Counted from the first letter of the stretch, positions 47,041 to 58,973 are shown. The stretch is 64,000 bases of DNA from Rhipicephalus microplus (GCF_043290135.1 NC_134701.1:99316202-99380201), one strand, 5' to 3'. The notes: a model not told the origin generated them from the sequence alone. Made by a program: numbers and translations.

Positions 47041-50003
47041 TATTCAGCCACAATTTACAGGCCGAGCACTTCGACCGCCTGGGTGACCAGTCAACGATGT
47101 TCTTCTTCCCATTCGGCGCCGATCCAGTCAAGCCAGCAGGTGATGGAAAGAGATGGGGTAGGGTAAAAGCTGCATTGCTGAGCAGTTGGGCAGTACAAAA
47201 GGCAGTGTGACAGGTCGGCATATGGGAAGGGGCGATTGGGACAGCAGGGGTTTGACCTATACTTATAAGGGAAAAGGCGAGAGGAGTTTATCAGGCAACT
47301 CATTTGTATGTGCCGTAAAGTTGGAGCCTCGAGCGCAGTGAGTGATGGATGAGGGGGAGGGTAAAGACGCTTGTAGAGCCGGAGCTGGAGATATACCTCC
47401 TTGATAGTGTGATGCAAGGAGATCTGCCCATCGTTATTTGCGGAGCTCTTACTGTCTTCCGAAAGTGGGGGCCAGGGAATGAACGGAGCCTGGTGAAATA
47501 TATCGTGGGCAAGCTGATGAGCTAGCTCATTGCCTTTAGTACCTGAATGCCCAGGAACCTAGCGAAGGAAGACAGTGGAGGGTTGAAGAGCAGAGGCCAC
47601 TCGCTCGACCTCCTGCTGAAAAGCAGGGGGCAACGTGTTGTTCTGTATATGATGGTTGGCGGCGTGAGAGTCGGAGTAAATCGTGTACTCGGAGAGAGAA
47701 GGGGGGGGAGAAAAATGACTGCATCACGTGGGCCATGTAAAGGACCTCGAGCGAAAGTACATTTGGCGGGTGCAAGTATGGCCCGTTAGTGTGCGTGTCA
47801 GGTGCCGGAAGTAGTGGATGGTAGATAACGTAGCTACACCAGCCCCGAGGAGCCTTAAAGAGGCATCCGTGTAGGCAACTCCCTGTGTAGAAAGAGGAGG
47901 AGAATGATGTGCTGCCACATGATGCCAGCTTGCGTGAAGACCGGGAGACATATTAGATGGGAGGGGAACGATGCGAAGGTTAGAAGCAGCGGTGCTATCG
48001 GCAGAAGGCAAGGTGAGAAAGGAAACGGGAATCTGAGGGATACCGGCTTGGGCCAATCGCCATTGGCCTTGACGAGTGAGAGAAAGACGGGCAATCTGAG
48101 AGTCATGGTGTAGAGAAATAAGACAACGTAATGAATGAAAGAGGCCTGTGGCAAAGAGCTTAGTTGTAGAGGTAGTGACAGGGAGGTTTAAAGCTGCCTT
48201 GTAAAGGCCTAATAGAGCTCTTTCGAGTGTGTTAAGTTGCGTTTATGTGAATTGAACGTAGGCCACAAAGTACGAGAACTTGTTAAGGGCGAGCGCTTGT
48301 GCAACCCGGCACGCATGAGCCTCGTGGAGTCCGGACTGCCGAGTGACAACGCGTCGCAGGAGGTGAGTCACCGAGTGGCAAGTCCTCACAGCGTGATGTA
48401 GGCCTATGCGTTTTTTTTTGTCTCGTGAAAAGGGAAGCCAAGAACTTGGCATTGCTGAGCCGTGGGGATGAGAGAGCTGGAAATATGTAGGGAGATGAGG
48501 GTGTTGTAGGAGCGCTGGTACACAGGCTGGTTTAGCAAAGTAGTTCACATTTCTCCGGTGCAGGAGACAGGCCAGCAGTAGCGAAAAAGAAAGCGATAAA
48601 GTCCAGGCCATGTTGCAAAGTATCCTGCTTGTGGCCGGGACATCCAGACGTACGCCAGAGAGTGATGTCGCCTGCATAAAAAAATATGGTGGAGGTCAGG
48701 TATTTGGGACAGTTGGGAGGCAAGGGGGCCATAGCCATATTAAATAGAGTAGGAGACAGTATGGCACCTTGAGGAGTGCCGCGGATGGGGGAGTGTGGGT
48801 TAGACAAATGAGTATCGACTCTAAAGCGAGCAACTCGATTGGAGAGAAATGATCGGATGTAAGAATACATGCGGGAGCCACATGACAGGGAGGAGAGCTG
48901 AGCGAGTATGTGGTCATGACTCACGCTATCGAATGCCTTCCGTACATCGACGGTTACAAGCGCATGGATCTGACTACTAGAAGGTGAAAGAAAAGTAATG
49001 TGAAGAACAAGGAACATGTCCTGCGCACAAACGTGGCGTGGGAAGCCAATAAGAGAAGTAGGGAAAAACTCTTTCGCCTCAATAAAATCAGACAGTCGAG
49101 TCAAGGCCATTCGCTAAATGTCAAAGAGATAGGGCGAAGGTTAAAGAGAGATGGAAGTTTGCGCGGCTTCGGAATCATGCAAATTAGAGATCATGTCCAA
49201 GAGCTTGAAAGACAGCCGCTGTGCCATGCTTCATTAAATGTGTGTAAGAGAAATTCCTTCGCGTTGTCGGGGAGATTACGTAATGTAGTACATGTTATCT
49301 CATCCTAACCGGGTGCCAAGCGGGTAGATTGAGTGGCTAAAGCAGCTTCCAGCTCCCTGAGCGTGAATGGGTGTCCAGGTCTGGGTTAGCTTCGCCACAG
49401 TAATCTGGTTAGGAAGGTGTGAGAGAGGTGGGAGATACAGAGATTTTAAATTTTCAAACACATCAGATGGGGTCCCTTGAGCGAGAGCTTTAGCTGGGGT
49501 GGGAGCAACGGCTCGCTTGGTACCTAAAAGAGACCTAAACAGAGACCATGTAGAGCGCGAGTGCAGTGCGGAGTCAAGGCTGTCACACAGCGTGTTCCAA
49601 CGAGAGTGCTCGAGGGAAGTGTCGTAAGCGATAATTTCAGCCCGCAGAGCATCAATGCGGGAGGAAAGTTGGACGTTGTGTGGCTAGGAGAGGAGGGAGC
49701 GTTTCAAACGTTGATGACGTCGCCATAAACGAAGAAATTGAGGATCAGGGTCATGATTGGGGAGTTGAAAATGAGCGTGGCGACTACAGTATGTCATTGC
49801 TGCGGAGATCCGCGACGTCCACTCGCTTTAGGTTTTAAAGGAGTCAGACAAAAGATTATTACTGAATGCTTCCCAGTCAGTGTGAGTGACTCGTTGTTTC
49901 CGCCTATTGTGGGAAAGAGGGGTGGTGATGTGTATGAGAAAGTGACCACTGAAAAGATTTTTAGCGGACACCTGCCAGTGAAAAGTAAGGGAACTCCGAG
50001 AGA
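47041..50003 (-). pseudogene. RNase H-bearing LINE ORF2: endonuclease end, RT, RNase H
   Basis: Minus-strand order: the end of the endonuclease (VSAKNLFSGHFLIHI, where the family has SDH, near 49950), then a linker, then RT at 48532-49110 (LVTVDVRKAFDSVSHDHI, RGTPQGAILSPTLFNMAM). The catalytic YADD is YAGD through the GGC codon at 48670-48672. RNase H follows (VAYTDASLRLLGAG; EYTIYSDSHAA; VPGHSGTKGNELAH) and then a Cys/His C-terminal segment (CCPNRPFPYADLSHCLLYCP). RNase H is typical of I/R1-type clades. Several frame shifts and a TAG at about 47560. The upstream endonuclease half lies beyond the CR1 insertion at 54353-54930. Confidence 0.8.
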
Positions 50004-50520
50004 GGGCACGGCGAATATCTGACGGACAGTATGAATGAATGGCTATCAGTGCTTTTCCAGATTCTGCCGTGGTTTTGGATTGCGGCGACAACAGTACGGA
50101 CCACTCATGGAATGCACGACAAAGTCCTGCTTCATCGGCACGACGACGTGTTGATGGTTTCATTATCGTGCTACCAGAGGGCGTCAACAGTGACGTCATC
50201 GGCTGGAAGACTACAAAGGGAGCGGCAAGCACTGACCATGCCAGACAGCACGGCAAATATCTGACGGACAGTATGAATGAACGGCTATCATTGCTTTTCC
50301 AGATTGTGCCATGGTTTTGGATTGCGGCGACAACAGTACGGAGCACTCATGGAATGCACGACAAAATCCTGCTTCATCGGCACGACGACGTGTTGATGGT
50401 TCCATCATCCTGCTACCAGAGGGCGTCGACAGTGACGTCATCCGCTGGAAGACTACAAAGGGAGTGGCAAGACATTGACCAAGCCAGAGGGCACGGCTAA
50501 TATCTGATGGACAATATGAA
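50004..50520. repeat. Tandem 5' monomers, about 2.1 units of roughly 245 bp
   Basis: The phrase AATATCTGACGGACAGTATG begins units at about 50014 and 50256 and starts a third, partial unit at about 50504. Within each unit TTTTGGATTGCGGCGACAAC and CATCGGCACGACGACG recur. They sit directly upstream of ORF1 and may be promoter monomers, by analogy with mammalian L1. Confidence 0.85.
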
Positions 50521-50595
50521 TAAACGGCTATCATTGCTTTTCCAGGTTAGTTCTGGGAGTCATACTGCTTTCTACCGTAGCGACGATAGATTTTT

Positions 50596-51388
50596 TTGGT
50601 TTTGCCGTGCCCTTGGCGATGTTGTGCTATACTGATTGATGTTTGGTCTACAGTGATATTATTGTTGACATCGGGAGACGTTGAGGTGAATCCCGGGCCG
50701 TCGATAGAACAGGTGTTGCAGACTATTTTGGACAACCAGGCTAAATCAAATGGCAGGCTGAATGCTATTACGAGGAAATCTCGGCCCTGAACAGCAAAAC
50801 AGACCGACTATCTGATATTTTTGAAGTAGTCCAGGAAATGAAAGCTAAAATTGATTATCTCGAAAAGACGGTAACGTGCCAGGCTGAGCGATTAATAGAT
50901 TTAGAAAATTGGAGCAGAAGAAATAATCTGAGGCTGATTTGAGGAAAGTTGCTGAGAATCAAATATTTGGAAAGCGTCTGGGCGTTGAAGTAAAGTCGAT
51001 TGAAAGAATCAACCGAATTGGAAGAAAAGACGCAGCAAGATGCCGACCCATAATAATGAAATTTTATGACAGCCGGGAAAAGGAAAGTGTGCTGCATCAT
51101 TGCAAAAGGCTGAAAGGAAATTATATCAGCATCAGCAACGATTATGCGCAGGAAACTGTCGCCATTCGCTAAAGATTGTGGGAGAGTGCCGCTGCAGACA
51201 GAGCAAATGGCAAAAAGACAACTCTGCTCAGTGACAAGATTAAAATAGACGAGCAACTTTACGCGTGGGACACAGTGCAAAATGAGCGTTGCCTGTATCA
51301 GTACTGCCCATACAAAAGCCATGAAAGCACAAGTTCTAAACCCGGCTCATCGCGGCATTCGACAAGGAATAAGCCACCTCAAGCATAG
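50596..51388 (+). pseudogene. CR1-type LINE ORF1 with N-terminal 2A-like motif
   Basis: The first 35 codons end in a hydrophobic run and GDVEVNPGP (50674-50700), matching the 2A consensus D-V/I-E-x-N-P-G-P that causes ribosome skipping. No ATG lies in frame before it (a TAG is at 50587-50589), so the original start is lost or non-AUG. Next come a coiled-coil-like stretch (VQEMKAKIDYLEKTVTC) and, after frame shifts near 50790 and 50935, an RNA-binding-like region (IERINRIGRKDAARCRPIIMKF) interrupted by a TAA at about 51170. Nucleic-acid chaperone ORF1s of L1/CR1 type have this layout. Confidence 0.7.
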
Positions 51389-51394
51389 CTCCGC

Positions 51395-54200
51395 TTGATT
51401 CTTTTGAATGTTCGTAGTATCGTTAATAAAATCACTGACCTGGAATACATATTGCTGTCGGACAGTCCCCATGTCGTGTTATTAACGGAAACTTGGCTAA
51501 GCACTTGCATTACCAGTGATTGTATTACACCTCCAGGGTATAGTATGTTCAGATCGGACAGAGATGGACGCGGTGGGGGCGTTGCTATTATTGTAAAGGA
51601 TTGTTGTCGGGCCATAATAGTGAACAGCGATATGTCCGAGTCAGTGTGGTGTAAATTAACTTTTGAAAACATTACGTACCTCATTGGTGTAGTTTACAGA
51701 CCACCAGCGACTCCACCTGAACTTTTAGATGAGCCTAATAAATTTCTTTGCACTCATGCCAACAGTACTACTCGACTACTATTGGCTGGTGACTTCAACT
51801 TGGGACACATTGATTGGGAGGCTTTGTCTAGTCAACATACTGAGATAATGAGTGCAAATAAGCTATTAGAGAATGCCGTCTTTCACAATTTAAGACAGAT
51901 TGTTAACGATTACACAAGGGTAACACCCGAATCACTATCATTATTAGATTTTGTCTTTTTGTCCAGCAGGATTGAAGATTATAGCCTGTCAATTCAGGAA
52001 GGTATATCTGATCATAAGATGATTTTGGTGAACATACTGCCATTGTCGAGCAAGCCTTCTGGTGACTTAGGGTCTAAATAACGATTGTTGGTCAAAGATT
52101 ACGAGCGAGCGGATGATACTTCGATCTTAGATTACTTAGAACAATCATTTAATGAATTTAAAATTGCCTCCCAATCAGAGACAGTCGAAGAATTGTGGGA
52201 GCGCTTTAAATGCATCATTGCTACTTGCACGGACAGATTTGTACCAAATCGTTATAAAAGAAAGAAACAGCAAAATCCATGGATAACACGCGATATTGTT
52301 CACATGAAACGCAGAATAAAAAGACTACGCAGGCAGCCAAAGAAGTCAACTGAACTATCACAGGCACGCAGTAGACTAAAAACAGGATTATCACAAGCAC
52401 AAAGAAAGTTCTTCAATGAGACGCTGGGAAACTTTCTTAAAAGCTTGCCCACCGAATTCTGGCGTTTTTGGGAGCAAAGAAATCCAAAATAGACCAGATA
52501 AGTATAGAAGATACTCTTGTGACAGATGCACAAAGGAAAGCAGATGGTTTCAACGAGTTTTTCTATTCAGTCTTTAATAGAGATGCACAAAGTTCCGTCG
52601 CAGACGAGAAAAACTATTCCTGCGCATGCCCCATGGAGCCTCTTTCGTTTCATCAGGAGGGCGTGTTTAAACAACTGTTGAACTTAGATCCAAAGAAAGC
52701 CTGTGGCCCCGACGGAATACCAACGGTATTTTTAAAGCGATACGCCGAGTGGGTGTCTTTCAATCTGGTAATTATTTTTGAACAATCTTTACGTAGCCAT
52801 TCCGTTCCACAAGATTGGCGTTGCGCTGCTGTTATACCCGTGTTTAAAAGTTGAAATTGTATGCATCCAAACAACTATCGCCCTGTATCCTTAACCTCTG
52901 TATGCTGCAAGATCACGGAGCACGCAATCGCTAAACATATTATTCATTTTCTGGAAACAAATAAGCTGCTTTGCGCCACTCAGCATGGCTTCAGAAGGGG
53001 CCTATCCGTGGTGACACAACTTATCGAAACGGTTCACGACTTTGCGCGGGCTTTGGATGAACACCAACAAACTTATGTAATTTGCATCGATTTTAAAAAA
53101 GCGTTTGACAAGGTTTCACATGGTAAGCTGCTTTATAAGCTGCGTCAAATTGGTATCAGTAATGCTGTTTTAAAAGGAATTGAAGCTTATCTAACAGGCC
53201 GGAGGCAAGTAGTGCGTGTTAATAATTCTGTGTCAAGCTTTTTGGATGTACTTTCCGGGGTACCACAGGGCTCGGTGTTAGGCCCTTATGTTGTTTTTAG
53301 TTTATATCATTGATGTAGCCACAGTTGTTCAGCCGCCAGTGGTCTTGAGACTGTTTGCAGATGACAGTTTAATTTATGCTCCAGGTAACTGTGAAAACGA
53401 CCAGGAAAAAATTAATCAGTGTCTTGAGGATCTCCATACCTGGTGTGAAAAATGGGATATGGAAATAACTACGCCAAAACCACTTTTGCGAATATTACCC
53501 GAAAGAAAAACGTTCTTGATTTCCAGTATCGTATGGGAAGTGCAATTTTGACAAATTTTTCTAGTTTTCAATATCTAGGCGTTGTGATATCAAATGACCT
53601 AAACTGACGCAGCAACGTTGAAAATGTGTGTTCTTCCTCGTACAAAAAGCTGTGTTTTCTTCGAGTAAAACTACGAAACGCAACCAAAGACGTCAAACTG
53701 ATGGCATATAAAACTTTTATTTGGCCTGGTTTGGAGTATGCTGCCGTAGTTTGGAGTCCCCACCAAAAAGGCCTAATAAAAAGCTGGAAAGAATCCAAAG
53801 ACTTGCAGCCAGGTTCATATGTTCAAGATACAAAAAAACAGACTCAGTTACCGAGATGCTAAAATCATGTAAATTGAAACTGCTTCAAATTAGGCGACAG
53901 AGGAACAGAATAAAATTATTATTTCAGATTCTCCAGGGTCAAATAAGTATTGTTTAAAGCATGTACATAAGGGAACCTGGTAGAATTAGCAGAAGAATAA
54001 ACCATAGTGCAGCCATTAGAACATATGTCACCCGCACAAACGTCTTTCGGTATTCGTTTTTCCCCAATGTTATCGAAAACTGGAATGCGCTACCTGCACA
54101 TATTGCTGAGTGCACGGATGCAAGGGCTTTAGAATATTTGCTTGACAACTATATGTTACCTAAAAATTGTTGGATGATGTGTTGATGTTTTGCTTTCCTT
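51395..54200 (+). pseudogene. CR1-type LINE ORF2 (APE endonuclease and RT)
   Basis: The endonuclease (51395-52081) is open and keeps its signature parts: TETWL, GGGVAIIVKD, VYRPP, LLLAGDFNL and GISDHKMI. RT runs from 52085 with breaks: a stop at 52079-52081, frame changes near 52490, a TGA at 52852-52854, a frame shift near 53288 and another near 53551. Motifs are PDGIPTVFLK, NYRPVSLTSVCCKI, FKKAFDKVSHGKLL, GVPQGSVLGP and LFADDSLIY (catalytic pair intact, near 53355). The C-terminal part, FRYSFFPNVIENWNALP, ends about 54185. The enzyme nicks the target and primes reverse transcription there. Confidence 0.85.
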
Positions 54201-54352
54201 TTGTCATGTCAATGTTGATGATTTTTCTGTTATTGTTGACAGTTGACATTACTTTAGTGTTATTATATACCAATTATTACTTTTATGTACTCCCTCCCTA
54301 TAATGACCCACAAATGTGGGTTAACAGTATGCTCAAATAAATAAATAAATAG

Positions 54353-54930
54353 AAAGTGTGATCGCGTGTAGTGGAGCGCTGTAAAACAGTGTGGGCTTGA
54401 GTAGTGGTGTCAGGGGTATTTAGAAGGGTGAGATGACGTTCCTGGGCGAGGCAGTGTAGAAGGCGACCTGGTTTGAGTGTTTCTGGATAACCCCCAAGCC
54501 TATGAGGAGCATTAAAGTTACCCCCAAGGAGGATATGGGTGGTCAACGGACGGGAGTGTAGGAATTTGCCAAGAGCACTGAACAAAGAGGATGTGACAGG
54601 GGGGTTGTAAAAGGACATCAGAGCGAGAGAAATACGGGTAGATGGTTGGTAATATACAGCTAACTAAATATTTCAGGAGGGTGGAGGGTACGTCTAGACG
54701 TTCAACGAGAACGTCATTACATACATAAATGGAATGGATGCAAGTGGCATTCCCTTCGTAGCGTGATATGCAAGGCGTCCCGGGACGGTAAGGGCCGTCC
54801 GAGTCTCCTGTATAAGGAGAAAATTGGGTAATGTGGGGTGGGTGAGAAGAGGTTGGGGGAGAGGTGTCCTATTATCACGAAAGTTGCGGCAGTTCCACTG
54901 CAAAATCTCGAGGTCCTCTTCACGTTCCAT
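54353..54930 (-). pseudogene. RNase H-bearing LINE: N-terminal endonuclease half
   Basis: Minus strand: DLEILQWNCRNFRDNR, then FLLIQETRTAL (the catalytic Glu), then after frame changes SLFSALGKFLHSRPLTTHILLGGNFNAPHRLGGYP (the GDFN region, here GGNFN) and TTRDHTF, where the CR1 insertion begins. Its continuation is at 50003. A typical start (MEREEDLEILQWN) lies at 54930. Confidence 0.78.
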
Positions 54931-54959
54931 CTAGGTCTTTGAAGTTGAGGAAGCGCCTG

Positions 54960-56490
54960 CGCGTGCGTGTTCCTTCTTGATTTGCCGGAGGAAGAGACTC
55001 TTGCATGGAAGTAAGCATATAGGTGAATGATTCCAGTTGCTTGGATTGGGTTTCAATGGTCGTAAGAATCCGGACTATTGATGTTTCCAGCTGGACCAAA
55101 TGAATGTGATGTGCAGTCCAGTGGTTTCGACCTTGTCATCCAATTTGGTTATATGGAAGCTGGAGGTTGGGGCGGTGAGTGTGGCTAGTTGCTTATAGTT
55201 CCGTAAGTTTAGAGAAAAGAGAGGATGCGGTAGTTGCGAGTGTCTGCGTCAGTGTGAGTATTTTCTGTTGTAGCTCATCTGAGACGTGCTGTTGCTCGCG
55301 CTGCTTGCGCTCCAACATTTCTAGTCGCAGTTGGAAGGAGCGGCTCTCGTTACCTAAGGATGGTGAAGGTGTGTTTGATGAAGAAGTGCACATGGGAGGT
55401 GTGCCCTTCACCTTAGCGGCGTATGAACCCGGGGGGGGGGGGTGTTGCGGGTAGTCAAAGGAACTCATCCGCTGAAGAGGAGGGCGGCGAAGGCTGAGTG
55501 GCTTGGCGCATGGTTGTACGACGGAGATCGAAGAGTGGACAGGAACAAAAAGTATGGTATGGCGTTCAGAACTGCACGCCGCCTTCACAGTAGAGACGCT
55601 TGCTGGCGAAGACGCACCGACCATTCTCCTTTTAGCTTTACGCTTCACTGTAGGGATGAAATCGTCGTCGCTGTCTTCACTACTCGCCGTGTACAGCTCA
55701 GTGCTGTAACTGGCACTGTCGTCCTCCCGGCTGTTGCGCTTCCTTGAGGTTGACGTCGAAGGTGACGCCAAGTCCGGATTGCGTACGGTGGGGTCTGGAT
55801 CCATCGCTGCCCACAGGAGAGCGATGATCCTTGGATAAATCGGAGAAAAGCTGCTTTGGCGCAATAGTGTTGCTTAGCTAGAAGGTAGGGCCAGGTGGAG
55901 TCGAGAGATGAGTGGGGGTTGACTTGGCAATGGCTGCACCAGGATTGGGCGCAAACGTGAGCATCGGGATCTGCTGGTAGAGGCGACGCACAGCGGCGGC
56001 ACTTGGCCAGAACGCTGTGTTGGGGGAGGGGAGGGGGCATTGATGAGCACGGTGCCCTATACCAAGGCACAGAGTGCAAGTTGGGGGCTTAGGTTCATGT
56101 GGGCGGCATTGGAAAGAGACGTGTTTAAAATACACAAAGCGAGGGATGACGGTTCCCTCGCTTGTTAGGAGAACGGATTAAGTGAAGCCCAGCATACGTG
56201 CAGCGAGTATGTCTAAAGTGAAGGATTCGAGGTCATGCAAGAGCTGAGATGGTGTGAAGTGACCACCGACGTTGTGTATGACGCCGAGACATGATATTGG
56301 AGGACTGGGTGCAGAGGGCTTAATGGTGATCGGCTTATCATTATGTTCCCGACTTGTAAGGGCAGTAGGATGTGGGCAGTGAGGGGTGAGTGCGTTTTCA
56401 GAAACACAAGGCTCTGAGCAGGTTTGGGCTGAAGGGTGACCTCCGCACTTTTCTTGGGAGAGATATTTGCGGCGGCTATGATGGTAGAAA
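54960..56490 (-). pseudogene. RNase H-bearing LINE ORF1
   Basis: Minus strand: an RNA-binding segment (KPSAPSPPISCLGVIHNVGGHFTP) at about 56330-56230, CCHC-type knuckles (CTLCLGIGHRAHQC near 56075; CAQSWCSHC in a neighbouring frame near 55965), an acidic/basic segment (SEDSDDDFIPTVKRKAKRR) and a C-terminal coiled coil (RLEMLERKQREQQHVSDEL...). At least two frame shifts occur around the knuckles. A homopolymer of G (55431-55442) lies in it and could be an assembly error site. The N-terminus is lost where the next LINE inserted (56495). Confidence 0.7.
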
Positions 56491-56555
56491 TGGATGGATG
56501 GATATATTGAAGACTTTATTAAAAGAAGAAACCCTTCAGAATTACCGGCCCAGGC

Positions 56556-57530
56556 TCAGGCCACCCTGACGTTTTGTGCGATGAGGCGTAGCCTTTCCAC
56601 CACCGTCCGGGCCCGCTGGATTGTCCACAGTTGTTCGTGCAGGTCTGAGCTAGTCAGCGCCCTTAGCCGACGCTCCTCGAGAAGGTGCGGTTTTATATTT
56701 TCCTCTTGGTATATTACTGTGACCTGTGAGCATTGCCATAGAATATGTGCCATATCTGCGTGTTCGTGCTTACAGAGGGTACAGCTTGTTTGTGGGTATT
56801 GTCTGGAATTTACTCTGTTCAGGTGTACTGGATTTGAAAAGGTTCTGCTTTGTAATCTTCGCCAATCTGTTTCTTGAGATCTGTCTAGCTGTTTGTGTGG
56901 TGGCGGATATTCTTCTCGTTGTCGCTTATAATGTGTCATTATGTCATGATACGTGACCAGTCTGTCTCTGTCGTCTTGTATCGCATACTCATTATTGTCA
57001 TCACCTCCATCGTCTGCATCACATCCACCGAAGTCGTCACCCCTTCTGTGGTCAGTGCGGGGGGCCGGGCCGTCATTGTCCGAGCCGTGGTGGGTTAGTT
57101 CTCGCACGGTTCGATAGGCCTTCTCGTCGAGGTTTTGAGGGATGGTCGTATCTTCGATGTTTAATTCCCCCATGTGCGCCGGGATCCATTTGAGGTATTT
57201 GGGTACAATTTTGGCGTTCCGGAAATCTTCTGCTCTGTGGTTCGGGATTTTGGCTGCTTCGGTGGAGACCCATTCCTTTGTGAAATTCCTAATGGCCATC
57301 TTGGAGTCACTTATTAATCTGTCGTGTTTTCGACCATTAGCTACGGCCAGTGCGATGACCATTTCTTCCGCTGCCTTTGACGATCTGGTCCTTACGGAGC
57401 CCACGGTCAACGTCTTCCCTTTTGTGTCTATGACCGCCATTGCGAAAAAGGAGCCATGCACAACCCTATTACTGATTTTATTATTTCGGGAATACCGGGC
57501 GGCGTCTACAAAAAGCACGCCCTCCCGCGT
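56556..57530 (-). pseudogene. RNase H and C-terminal zinc segment of the I-type LINE
   Basis: A 320-codon frame. RNase H features: FVDAARYS, SKAAEEMVIALAVANG (Glu helix), LISDSKMAI and WIPAHMG, with later RELTHHGSD. An acidic linker (GGCDADDGGDDNNE) follows and then a CCHC segment, CTLCKHEHADMAHILWQC. In this class RNase H removes element RNA after first-strand synthesis. The frame is open and ends at 56556 before the polyadenylation signal, so this domain is the best preserved part. It is separated from RT by a stop at 57540. Confidence 0.78.
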
Positions 57531-57539
57531 GGCATGGTT

Positions 57540-58370
57540 TTAAGGATCATTTTCGTGCGGCCATTTTCGTCTCGGAACATTGCGTGAAGGGTGGATATTT
57601 TTCGGGATGTTTTCCGTAATTATCGCGGATCGGACGTCCGGGTGAATCTGGGTCGTAGGACCTTTTATTCCGTGGTAATTGATGGAGATCTTTTCCATAA
57701 TTCCTCTACCCGCCATGGTTCCAGACAATCGTTCGAGTAGCGCTATCCTTCGTGCTTCAACAATCTCGTCCAGCGTGTTATGTACTCCGAGTTGTAGCAG
57801 CCTTTCGTTCTCTGTGTATTGCGGTAGACCCAGCGCAGCTCTGTACGCTTTTCTAATCAGCGCGTCGACTTTGTCCTTCTCGGCTTTTTTCCAGTGGACG
57901 AACGCCGCTACGTACGCGACATGGCTGATCGCGAAGTCCTGGACGATTCGTACAACGTTTCTTCCTTTAATGCCCCTTCTTTTATTGGATACTCTTTGTA
58001 TTAGCCTAATGGCTGCCATGACTTTCTTTTCCAGGCGCGTTATAGTTTCCCCATTGGTTCCCATGGCTTCGATTCAGAGACCCAGGACTCTGATCTTCTG
58101 AACCAAGGGTATCGCCGTGCCGTTTCTAGTGGTTATCCTGATTCTTTTGTGTTATTCTGCTACGTTTCTGCAATGTATGCCTAGTCTTTTGGGGTGGTAT
58201 AGTAACAGTTCTGATTTGCCCGGTGAGCATTCCAATCCGGTGCCATCCAGATGACTCTCGACTGCATCCACCGCCTCTTGAAGTCTATTCTTCATCTTGC
58301 CTTCACTGGTGTCTTGCGTAGAAAGCAGGTCGTCGAGGGGCAGTGTCGGCACGAGTGTTCGGGGTGGAAG
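57540..58370 (-). pseudogene. RT thumb and post-RT region of the I-type LINE
   Basis: Minus strand: LDDLLSTQDTSEGKMKNRLQEAVDAVESHLDGTGLECSPGKSELLLY is the segment after the catalytic aspartates (first part 58152-58352). After stops near 58150 and 58074 comes a 174-codon frame, ETITRLEKKVMAAIRLIQRV to WKKAEKDKVDALIRKAYRAALGLP, the typical post-palm helical region. It ends in TAA at 57540 just before RNase H. Confidence 0.7.
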
Positions 58371-58424
58371 TTGGATTCCGACTGTGTTGAGCTCGGAGCG
58401 GGGGCGTGTGGTCGAGGCAGGTTT

Positions 58425-58973
58425 TCAATTGACACTAACGATGTTCCAGCTGCCTTCAGGGGATGCTGTATTGTCTTCCTTGACCTGCGACGCCATGAAG
58501 TCCATTTCCACCGATGAGTCGTCAGCTGAAGTGATAGAAGGCAAAACTTCGGCGATGGAAGGAACGATGATCGTCGAAACGCGCTTGTCGACAGACTCAG
58601 AATTTATAATGGGTAGGCCAGGCGCAGATACACTGAGAAGAGCAGCAGGCGTGATTGATTGCAACACCAACGCTGCATTACGGCCCTCGGGCTCCGGCGT
58701 TTGCGTGGTTATCAAGCTGGGAGTAGCAGAGACGCTGCCAGCATTGCACGGTGCTGGACCGTGCACGCTGTTGAGGAACGCTGCCTGTTGCTGTATTCTT
58801 GTCGGCGTGGGGCTAGTGACATTGCAAGATGTTGACAGCGGAGGCACGGCTGTATCAGCGGTATGACCGGAGAAGGCTGGGCTTACCGACAGGGCGTCAG
58901 TTGTCGTTGGTGTCGAGTGCTGGGCGGGATGCTGCATCGCGGAGGTGAAGGCGCGGTGAGTTAGGGTTAGCAT
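58425..58973 (-). CDS. N-terminal part of I-type LINE ORF1
   Basis: A 182-codon frame from an ATG at 58973, preceded by a GC-rich leader and a TATAAAG sequence at about 58990. The Ser/Thr/Pro-rich, low-complexity protein ends EGSWNIVSVN. LINE ORF1 N-termini are often such unstructured regions, but no domain is visible here, so the assignment rests on position upstream of the LINE parts. The frame stops at 58425 and the sequence runs into RT at about 58370. Confidence 0.45.
   Translation of the reverse strand: MLTLTHRAFTSAMQHPAQHSTPTTTDALSVSPAFSGHTADTAVPPLSTSCNVTSPTPTRIQQQAAFLNSVHGPAPCNAGSVSATPSLITTQTPEPEGRNAALVLQSITPAALLSVSAPGLPIINSESVDKRVSTIIVPSIAEVLPSITSADDSSVEMDFMASQVKEDNTASPEGSWNIVSVN

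Larger units (their letters stand above)
50004..54352 (+). mobile_element. Near-complete CR1-type LINE nested in another LINE
   Basis: On the plus strand: two tandem 5' monomers, ORF1 with a 2A-like start, ORF2 with endonuclease and RT, a short 3' UTR and an AAATAAATAAATAAAT tail (54336-54351). It splits the endonuclease of the minus-strand LINE: host sequence stops at DHTF-encoding bases near 54353 and resumes near 50003. No clear target duplication is visible, which is common in CR1 elements. Frame shifts and stops in both ORFs show it is inactive. Confidence 0.85.
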
